DNA of 41,003 nt from Cloacibacillus sp. (GTDB lineage Bacteria > Synergistota > Synergistia > Synergistales > Synergistaceae), in contig NZ_JAJBUX010000035.1 of NCBI RefSeq assembly GCF_020860125.1, forward strand, positions 1 to 41,003, written 5' to 3'. Numbering within the stretch: position 1 is the first letter of the stretch; each line of letters opens with the position of its first letter. Below the pieces are notes generated by a model. That model was not told where the DNA came from. It made no database searches and saw nothing but the letters and a program-made list of their open reading frames with translations. The translations under genes were made by a program, and so were the position numbers. This document shows positions 35,470 to 41,003 of the stretch, piece after piece.

Positions 35470-37746
35470 CTATTTCCCCACCAATATCTGTTCCGCGAGC
35501 TCCCTCACGGCGGCCTTGATGTTGAAATCGCCGCCGGAGGCGCCGACGCAGCCGGGGCAGCCGCTGCGGCAGCCGCAGGAGTTCATCACGGAGAGCGCCG
35601 TTTTGACGAGCTCGTTCTTTATCTCGAAGGTACCCTCCGCGAGGCCGACGCCGCCGGGGATGTTATCAATAATATAGATGGCCGCGCGCCGCAGCTGCGG
35701 GTCCTTGAGGCGGCTCGTTACGAGGATGTCCGCGCGGTCGCACATGAGGAAGAGCGGCGCGGTGTTGCGTACCAGGTGTTCCAGACCCTCCATCGCGAGC
35801 TTGAGCTCCGCGTCTTCCTGACGGCACTGTGGCATCATTAGCCAGCAGGCGGTGGTGTGCATCTGCTCCTCCGGCAGGCTTATCTGCCCGAAGCCGGCGT
35901 TCTCATGCGTCGCAAGCTTTATCTTCTTAAATATCGTCGGCGTCAGCGTTACCACCACCTCGCCCCAGCCGTAGTTGCCCTGCGTCTCGAAGTCGTCGGT
36001 GATGTTGATGCGCAGCGAGGCGTCGCCGTCGGTGTAGTAATCCGCGGCGATCTCTCTGATGAAGCACTGCATCTTCTCCGTGTCGAGCGACTCGACGATG
36101 TACGACTTGCCGCCGTGGAAATAGATGGCGTCGGGAAAGATCAGCGTCGGCGCCGAACGGCGGTCCATCGTGCCGATGACGACGGGCTTTGTCTCGACGG
36201 TGATATCCGTTATCGTGTAATTTTCCCCCGTCGCGCTGCGCAGAGAGAGCCCCGCGGCGGGGTAGGAGTCGGCCTGCCAGTAATATCGCGCCTCATCCGC
36301 CTCATTCACGCGGTGCAGCACCTCGTGGTCCGCGAGGTAGTCGAGTATCGCGTCAACATCCTGCCCGCCGAATCTCTCTCCCGCGTGGAAGGGCAGTTCG
36401 AAGGCGGAGCACTTGACGTGGCTCACCTGTATATAGGGATTATAGGGATCGATGCGCGCCCTCTCCGTCGGCGCTCCGTAGAACCATTCGGGGCGCTGCG
36501 CGAGGAACTGGTCGAGCGGATCGGCGGAGGCGACCATCACCGCCGCCGAGATTGCGCCGCGCCGTCCCGCGCGCCCGATCTGCTGCCAGGCGGAGGCGAT
36601 GCTGCCGGGATAGCCGTGCAGCACGGCGAGGGCGAGAGAGCCGATGTCGATGCCGAGCTCAAGGGCGTTTGTGCTGACGACGCCGCGCAGCTCGCCGCTG
36701 CGCAGATCGTGTTCGATTTTCCGGCGCTCCTTCGGCAGATAACCGCCGCGGTAGCCCATGATCATCATCGGGTCCGCGCCCCGCTTCACGAGGTCAGCGC
36801 GGATGGATTTGAGCAGCAGCTCGACATTGAGGCGCGAACGCGTAAAGACGATCGTGCTGATGCCAGAGGCCAGCGCCTCGGCGGCGATGCGCGAGGTCTC
36901 AAAGAGCGACGAGCGCCGCATCCCCGTCCTCCAGTCGATGACGGGCGGATTATAGATGATGATCTCCTTTTCGGAGGCGGGCGCGCCACTCTCCGTGATC
37001 AGCTTCACGGAGCGGCCTATCAGCGTCTGCGCGTGTTCGTCGGGGTTGGCGATCGTCGCGGAGCAGCAGATAAAGGTCGGGTGAGAGCCGTAAAATTCGC
37101 AGATGCGCGCTAGGCGCGAAAAGAGATTCGCGAGATGCGAGCCGAAGATCCCGCGGTATGTGTGCAGCTCGTCGACGACAATATATTTGAGATTTCGGAA
37201 ATAGTCAGACCACTTTGTGTGGTGCGGCAGTATTCCGGAGTTGAGCATGTCCGGGTTCGTAATGACTATATGTCCCTCGCTGCGCGCCTGCCGCCGTTTG
37301 ACGGGATCGGTGTCGCCGTCATAGACAAAGCCGTGGATCTTGCCGTCGGCGAAGGCGGCGAGCTCTCCAAGCTCCGCGAGCTGATCCTGCGCGAGGGCCT
37401 TCGTCGGGAAGAGATAGAGGGCGCGCGTGCTGGCATCCTGCAGGACCGCGTGCATGACCGGCAGGTTGTAGCAGAGTGTCTTTCCCGAAGCCGTCGGCGT
37501 CGCGATGACACAGTCGATCCCCGAGAGCGCGCACTCCACCGCCGCGCTCTGGTGGGAATAGAGCGCCTCCACGCCGCGTTTTTTCAGCGCGTTTACAATA
37601 CACGGGTCGAGCGCGCCGAAGCTGCCAAAGGCGGCGGGATGAGCCGGCAGCTTCTTTATCGCGGGAGCCTTGCCTCCGAGGTCGGCGATCCAGCGAACGA
37701 GAGCCTCTATTGATGGTTCTTTTTTTGCAAAGTAGTTATTCAACAT
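35470..37746 (-). CDS. DEAD/DEAH-box helicase with C-terminal cysteine cluster, MrfA/YprA type
   Basis: A superfamily 2 helicase of 758 residues. Walker A ATPTASGKT (residues 82-90), DELH box (192-195), a SAT motif and the QQIGRAGRRG motif VI are intact. The C-terminal region carries the DUF1998-type cysteine cluster CGCRSGCPGC (about 724-733), as in MrfA of Bacillus subtilis, a 3'-5' DNA helicase needed for mitomycin C lesion repair. It is the third gene of an operon: its ATG overlaps the stop of the PD-(D/E)XK gene by 7 nt. In B. subtilis the partner is the exonuclease MrfB; here a different nuclease takes that place. A repair role is likely; a defence role is possible. Confidence 0.9.
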   Translation of the reverse strand: MLNNYFAKKEPSIEALVRWIADLGGKAPAIKKLPAHPAAFGSFGALDPCIVNALKKRGVEALYSHQSAAVECALSGIDCVIATPTASGKTLCYNLPVMHAVLQDASTRALYLFPTKALAQDQLAELGELAAFADGKIHGFVYDGDTDPVKRRQARSEGHIVITNPDMLNSGILPHHTKWSDYFRNLKYIVVDELHTYRGIFGSHLANLFSRLARICEFYGSHPTFICCSATIANPDEHAQTLIGRSVKLITESGAPASEKEIIIYNPPVIDWRTGMRRSSLFETSRIAAEALASGISTIVFTRSRLNVELLLKSIRADLVKRGADPMMIMGYRGGYLPKERRKIEHDLRSGELRGVVSTNALELGIDIGSLALAVLHGYPGSIASAWQQIGRAGRRGAISAAVMVASADPLDQFLAQRPEWFYGAPTERARIDPYNPYIQVSHVKCSAFELPFHAGERFGGQDVDAILDYLADHEVLHRVNEADEARYYWQADSYPAAGLSLRSATGENYTITDITVETKPVVIGTMDRRSAPTLIFPDAIYFHGGKSYIVESLDTEKMQCFIREIAADYYTDGDASLRINITDDFETQGNYGWGEVVVTLTPTIFKKIKLATHENAGFGQISLPEEQMHTTACWLMMPQCRQEDAELKLAMEGLEHLVRNTAPLFLMCDRADILVTSRLKDPQLRRAAIYIIDNIPGGVGLAEGTFEIKNELVKTALSVMNSCGCRSGCPGCVGASGGDFNIKAAVRELAEQILVGK

Positions 37747-38330
37747 GATTCAGCCTGATTCTGCCTTATAGTAAAAAATTTTTTCTTGTATGTTGAAGAG
37801 TCCATGACCGAAACGCTGCAGTTCAGCCACGAGAGTTTCTTGCGAATACTTGTCTGAAGCCTATCCATGATCATCTTTTTGCTCCGTGTCTCAAAGAAAA
37901 AATCCCCCTCGAGAAAGAGGATGATGTAGAGCGGCTCGCCGCCGGTGCCGAGAGGGCGGCAGAGCTCGGAAAGTTTTCCCGCGTGGGAACAGCCCCTCCC
38001 CTTTGACAGGGCTCCGCAGAGGCAGGCGATGGTCATCGCCGCCTTGAGGCTCATCTCGATATCGAGGCTCTCCCGTTCTTCGCCGGGGGAGGGGGTGATG
38101 ACATCCCTCTTGGCGTTGTCGGTCCCGATCCGCCAGATATTCTCCGCTTCGTGTCCGCGGCAGTTCTTCACCTCAATGAGCGCCCGCTTTCCCTCCGATT
38201 CGCAGATAAAATCTACCCCTTTACTGTGGGGGAGACAGTTGAAGTAGCGCCGGTAAAACTCGCTGTCGTCGAATTTAACTACCCGGTCGCCGCGGAAGAT
38301 AAAGCTGATGCCGCTCTCCTCAATTTCCAT
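37740..38330 (-). CDS. Small PD-(D/E)XK nuclease-like protein
   Basis: A 196-residue protein I cannot name. Around residues 38-56 it has KGVDFICE followed by ALIEVKN, the spacing of a PD-(D/E)XK nuclease core: Asp40, Glu53, Lys55, with Glu24 as possible extra acid and a helix rich in small residues near 92-105. The C-terminus is basic (KKLSW, TYKKKFF). It has an AGGAG site 7 nt before its ATG. It overlaps the upstream ATPase gene by 11 nt and the downstream helicase by 7 nt, so the three proteins are very likely made together and may act together. Nuclease activity is predicted from the motif only. Confidence 0.7.
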   Translation of the reverse strand: MEIEESGISFIFRGDRVVKFDDSEFYRRYFNCLPHSKGVDFICESEGKRALIEVKNCRGHEAENIWRIGTDNAKRDVITPSPGEERESLDIEMSLKAAMTIACLCGALSKGRGCSHAGKLSELCRPLGTGGEPLYIILFLEGDFFFETRSKKMIMDRLQTSIRKKLSWLNCSVSVMDSSTYKKKFFTIRQNQAESC

Positions 38331-39387
38331 AGATGAGCTCCTGCTCTCTGTCGTAGAGGTTGTCGAACTCCTCCATAATAGAATTGTGGTTCAGCTCCGA
38401 GACGGTGCGGCCCTCCTCAAAGCAGAGCTGCCCGTCCTCTTTGTAGAGCGAGATAAACTTGATATCCGCCGGAGCGGAGCCCGTCGGCGGGTAGGCCGAG
38501 AGCAGATTAAAGGACTGCTGCACGAAATAGTCGTGCGTTGTGATGAAGACCTGGACGCCCATCTCCGCGAGCTTTGCCACCGCCTCGGCGATCGGCTTTA
38601 TCATCATCGGATTCATATTGGTCTCCGGTTCGTCCCAGAAGAGGATCGAATTTTCGTTGAGACTTCCCGAAGAGATAAGGTAGATGATAGTCGCGAGCTT
38701 ACGGTAGCCCTCCGAGACAAGCCCCATCTCGAACTCGCCCTTGCCCTTCATCTTGAGATAGAATTTTTTGTCTCTCTGTACGATGCTGCCGTTGATAATC
38801 CTGCCGAAGCTCTCAATGACGCTGTTCTGCTGCTCGGTGTTGCCGCCCTTCTTGAGCGGCCGGTCCAGCAGCTTGGTCAGGTCGTAGTACATCTCTTCAA
38901 AGTCGATATGGTAAGTCTCGTAAAGAGACTGGAAATGCTCCGTGGCGGAGATCATCTCCTTCGGCGGAATATAAACGGGAAAATAGGGGGCCATGCCGTC
39001 CTCCGAAACGCCGATATTCACGCTCACATCGGCATGACGGTCCTGCCGGCTGCTGAAGCCGACGGAGACGGAATCCTCCGCGCCGATGCTGAGCGAGAGC
39101 AAGGCCCGGCTGCCGCCGGAGCCGCGGCTGGCCAGGCGGCCGACCTTGTCGTCGTCGGGACGAAAGACGCCCTGGAGCTTTTTTACCAGGCTGCCCTCGA
39201 TCTCCTCCTTCGTCATCTTGTCGAGCCTGCCCTCGGAGACGCCCTTCAGCGCGGCGTACATCGCCTTGATCAGCGTCGTCTTTCCAGTGCTGTTCTCCCC
39301 GCTGATGATGTTTATCTTCGGAGACCACCTTAGACTGAGCCTGTCGAATAACATAAAATTATTAAGTTCCAAAGAAGATATTTTCAC
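38320..39387 (-). CDS. ABC/SMC-like ATPase of the OLD/AAA_15-AAA_21 class
   Basis: A 355-residue ATPase. It opens with ISSLELNNFMLFDRLSL, then Walker A SGENSTGKT (about residues 29-37). Further on are a degenerate signature LVSEGYRKLATI (near 225), Walker B ILFWDEPETNMNP (about 248-260) and the H-loop TTHD (near 285). This is the fold of ATPases found in OLD, AbiL-like and PARIS AriA proteins; no C-terminal TOPRIM domain is attached. The start is GTG at 39387, with an AGGAGG ribosome site 8 nt upstream; the open frame to 39504 would include the promoter. It is the first gene of the ATPase-nuclease-helicase operon. Confidence 0.85.
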   Translation of the reverse strand: MKISSLELNNFMLFDRLSLRWSPKINIISGENSTGKTTLIKAMYAALKGVSEGRLDKMTKEEIEGSLVKKLQGVFRPDDDKVGRLASRGSGGSRALLSLSIGAEDSVSVGFSSRQDRHADVSVNIGVSEDGMAPYFPVYIPPKEMISATEHFQSLYETYHIDFEEMYYDLTKLLDRPLKKGGNTEQQNSVIESFGRIINGSIVQRDKKFYLKMKGKGEFEMGLVSEGYRKLATIIYLISSGSLNENSILFWDEPETNMNPMMIKPIAEAVAKLAEMGVQVFITTHDYFVQQSFNLLSAYPPTGSAPADIKFISLYKEDGQLCFEEGRTVSELNHNSIMEEFDNLYDREQELIYGN

Positions 39388-39445
39388 CGGGAACACCTCC
39401 TGACAGCGGCGACAATACTTCCAAATATATATACTATATCCTAAA

Positions 39446-39474
39446 AGTATAGGTAAAAAGGGGGAAAGATTCAA
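39446..39474 (-). promoter_or_regulatory. Sigma70-like promoter of the ATPase-nuclease-helicase operon
   Basis: On the - strand TTGAAT (-35, 39469-39474) and TATACT (-10, 39446-39451) are 17 bp apart. Transcription would begin near 39439, about 50 nt before the GTG start of the ATPase gene. The position excludes use of the longer ORF start at 39504. Confidence 0.72.
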
Positions 39475-39640
39475 GCAGGGCCGCCTGCGAGCAGCGGCAA
39501 ACATCTAATGTTTAGCAACCATGCCTGTGACGTCTGCTATAGTCGCTGTGCCACCGTCCCTTTTTAAAGTATACTTAAAATGTCTTTTAAGATAGAATAT
39601 AAAAATCAATAATAGAAAATAAAAGGCGCAGGTGATCTCT

Positions 39641-40003
39641 ATGCAGGAATCGGGAGAAAACTATCTTGAGACAATATTGATACTACAAAATAAAAACGGC
39701 TCCGTACGCTCAATAGATGTGGCGCGCAAGCTATCCGTCAGCAAACCGAGCGTAAGCCGTGCGATGGGGATATTAAGGGACGATGGTTTTATAACGATGG
39801 AGGCCAACGGCGAGCTGGTCCTCACGGAACAGGGCCGCGCACGGGCCGGCGCGATCTATGAACGGCACCGTTTCATCACGAGGTTCCTTGCCGACGTAGT
39901 CGGGGTCTCTCCGGAGACCGCCGAGACCGACGCCTGCCGCATAGAACACATAATAAGCGAAGAGACGTTTGATAAGATCAAAGAATACCTTACAGAAAAA
40001 TAA
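39641..40003 (+). CDS. DtxR/MntR-family metal-dependent transcriptional regulator
   Basis: A 120-residue protein with an N-terminal winged helix (SGENYLETILILQ, then VRSIDVARKLSVSKPSVSRAMGILRDDGFI) and a C-terminal helical dimerisation/metal domain (RHRFITRFLADVVGV, EHIISEETFDKI). No SH3-like third domain is present, so it resembles MntR in size. I prefer the ATG at 39641, which has AGGTGA about 5 nt upstream, to the GTG at 39632. The upstream region contains the palindrome AAGTATACTT near 39571, a possible operator for itself. No metal transporter is adjacent. Confidence 0.87.
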   Translation: MQESGENYLETILILQNKNGSVRSIDVARKLSVSKPSVSRAMGILRDDGFITMEANGELVLTEQGRARAGAIYERHRFITRFLADVVGVSPETAETDACRIEHIISEETFDKIKEYLTEK

Positions 40004-40017
40004 TAGATCATATGAAA

Positions 40018-40046
40018 ATCCCGCCTTGCTTTCGTCCGGGCGGGAT
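40018..40046. terminator. Hairpin terminator between the DtxR-type and XRE-type genes
   Basis: ATCCCGCC and GGCGGGAT form a perfect 8 bp stem with a 13 nt loop. On the - strand it is followed by TTTTCAT, so it mainly terminates the XRE-type gene; on the + strand the tail is not T-rich. Confidence 0.7.
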
Positions 40047-40052
40047 GTTGCA

Positions 40053-40529
40053 TTACTCCACCGCGTCCTCGTTCTTCAATAGCTCCAGACAGCCGTACAG
40101 CAAAGAGACCACCGCATCCCTGTCGTGTCCCCTCAGCGGTGGCTCCTGTCTGCGAAGCTTATCCTTTACATGGACCAACAAAAGCTCGATTGATACGGAG
40201 TTTCTGCCGTCGTCAATGATTTTCCTCAGTTCGCAGGCCAAGTCGTTTTCCTGTTCAGAAGGGGCTACGCTACTGCCACCATATATTTCCGAGAAAGAGA
40301 GATTCTTATTTTCGCCGATAAGAAAGGAGACGGAGGTATTCAGCTTTTCTGCGAATGAGCACAATAAATCAAAGGAGGGGGTTCTCTTGCCTTTTTCTAT
40401 TTCACATAAATAGGCCTGAGTTATATCAAGCCGTCTGGCCATATCCCCCTGCGACATCTCTCCCCGCAGAGATTTCAGCCGTTTACCGATGACGTTGCCG
40501 CATTTGCCCTCTCTGTAATTCTTCTTCAT
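40053..40529 (-). CDS. XRE-family HTH transcriptional regulator
   Basis: A 158-residue protein. Residues ~13-70 form a Cro/CI helix-turn-helix (IGKRLKSLRGEMSQGDMARRL, then ITQAYLCEIEKGKRTPSFDLL). The C-terminal ~85 residues are not recognised; they are acidic and predicted helical. No clear ribosome site is seen before the ATG. It converges with the DtxR-type gene. Its target is unknown. Confidence 0.85.
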   Translation of the reverse strand: MKKNYREGKCGNVIGKRLKSLRGEMSQGDMARRLDITQAYLCEIEKGKRTPSFDLLCSFAEKLNTSVSFLIGENKNLSFSEIYGGSSVAPSEQENDLACELRKIIDDGRNSVSIELLLVHVKDKLRRQEPPLRGHDRDAVVSLLYGCLELLKNEDAVE

Positions 40530-41003
40530 GCTAAAAATATAACGTTAAGTATAAGCAGTAACAAACAACCTCCTGTTAATTTTTAAGCTGCCTGTAGAAT
40601 TTTAACACCAATATAGAAATGTCTTCCTCCGATAAAGTGCCGTTTTATAGGTTCTTGAAATTAACGCAGGCGATATGAAAAACCATAAAATCTCTCAAAA
40701 ACAAGAAGAAACAACCGATAAATGATATAACATATGGTATAAAAACTGCCGGATACCGCGATGAAACACAGCGGATGCCCTTACGCGCCTTTGCCAACAG
40801 TCATAATTGCAAATCCATAAAAACATAAAGCAACAATATCAGTCAAATTAGGGATAAGAGTAGAAGAACTAAAGACACTAGGTCTGGCGTCCTTATAAAA
40901 AGTGAGTATAAAAGGGTTGACGATTGGGCGAAAAAATAATATACTTACTTTTGTTGCGCCCGCATCCGGCATCCCGCCGGAAACGGCCCGCAGCGAGCAC
41001 CAT
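40530..41003. other. AT-rich region without a supportable gene
   Basis: About 470 bases at the right edge. It contains only a 63-codon - strand open frame (40781-40972) with no recognisable domain and no good ribosome site, which I do not call. The XRE promoter should lie at the left end; a TATACT box is present near 40548-40553 on the - strand, but the -35 is poor. No hairpins or repeats stand out. Confidence 0.4.

Noticed and set aside
35857..37113. 418-codon open frame on the + strand opposite the helicase
   Set aside because: Antisense shadow of a gene with clear helicase motifs; Arg/Ala/Asp-rich without any recognisable domain.
37740..39387. Assignment of the ATPase-nuclease pair to PARIS or Gabija
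   Set aside because: The partner has a PD-(D/E)XK-like core and not a TOPRIM DUF4435, and the ATPase has no fused TOPRIM domain; only the ATPase fold is shared.
40781..40972. 63-codon open frame on the - strand
   Set aside because: No domain, no ribosome site and AT-rich surroundings; it could be a remnant or chance.

Overview
The window reads like chromosomal DNA of an anaerobic, diderm, moderately GC-rich bacterium. The best guess is Synergistota, Cloacibacillus-like. The reasons are an outer-membrane porin with an N-terminal SLH domain, a complete early-cobalt (anaerobic) corrinoid pathway that includes its own C5 tetrapyrrole genes, and a hydantoinase/permease catabolic block. The taxonomic call is inference; no rRNA or marker gene is present.

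Layout. (1) 88-1467, + strand, AT-rich: an extended -10 promoter, a small P-loop (polynucleotide-kinase-like) protein and a bacterial Thg1-like 3'-5' RNA polymerase, overlapping by 11 nt. (2) 1553-23077, - strand: one very long, tightly packed operon of 21 genes behind a sigma70-like promoter, a cobalamin riboswitch and an intrinsic terminator. From promoter to end the order is cbiK (exported), btuC (one in-frame TAG), btuD, btuF, cbiL, a polytopic membrane protein, cbiC, cbiD, cbiET, cbiF, cbiG, hemA, cbiH, a cbiJ/precorrin-2 dehydrogenase fusion, hemC, cobA-hemD fusion, hemB, hemL, cobO/btuR, cbiP, cbiA. It runs from glutamyl-tRNA to adenosylcobyric acid. (3) 23115-25668, - strand: cbiB, cobD and a cobC-like phosphatase (aminopropanol arm and late steps). 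cobU, cobS and cobT are not in this window. (4) 25819-26613, +: a metal-dependent amidohydrolase. (5) 26690-28258, -: SLH porin. (6) 28334-35264, -, AT-rich: an NCS1 permease, hyuB (frameshifted), hyuA (in-frame TAA), a DUF3830 protein and a transcriptional regulator with a degenerate receiver domain. This looks like an acquired hydantoin/cyclic-amide catabolic block in decay. (7) 35470-39474, -, GC-rich: an operon with its own promoter encoding an OLD/AAA_15-like ATPase, a small PD-(D/E)XK nuclease and an MrfA-type DEAD helicase with a C-terminal cysteine cluster. (8) 39641-40529: a DtxR/MntR-type regulator (+) and an XRE-type regulator (-) converging on a terminator. The last ~470 bases hold no gene I can support.

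The most interesting parts are two compact nucleic-acid modules. One is the kinase + Thg1-like pair, a plausible 5'-end RNA repair cassette. The other is the ATPase + PD-(D/E)XK + MrfA-helicase operon, a candidate DNA-repair or defence system I do not recognise as a named one. Also notable are the wiring of the whole C5 tetrapyrrole pathway to a B12 riboswitch, the cbiJ-Met8-like fusion, the exported cobaltochelatase beside a Btu-like ABC importer, and three separately disrupted reading frames (btuC, hyuA, hyuB).
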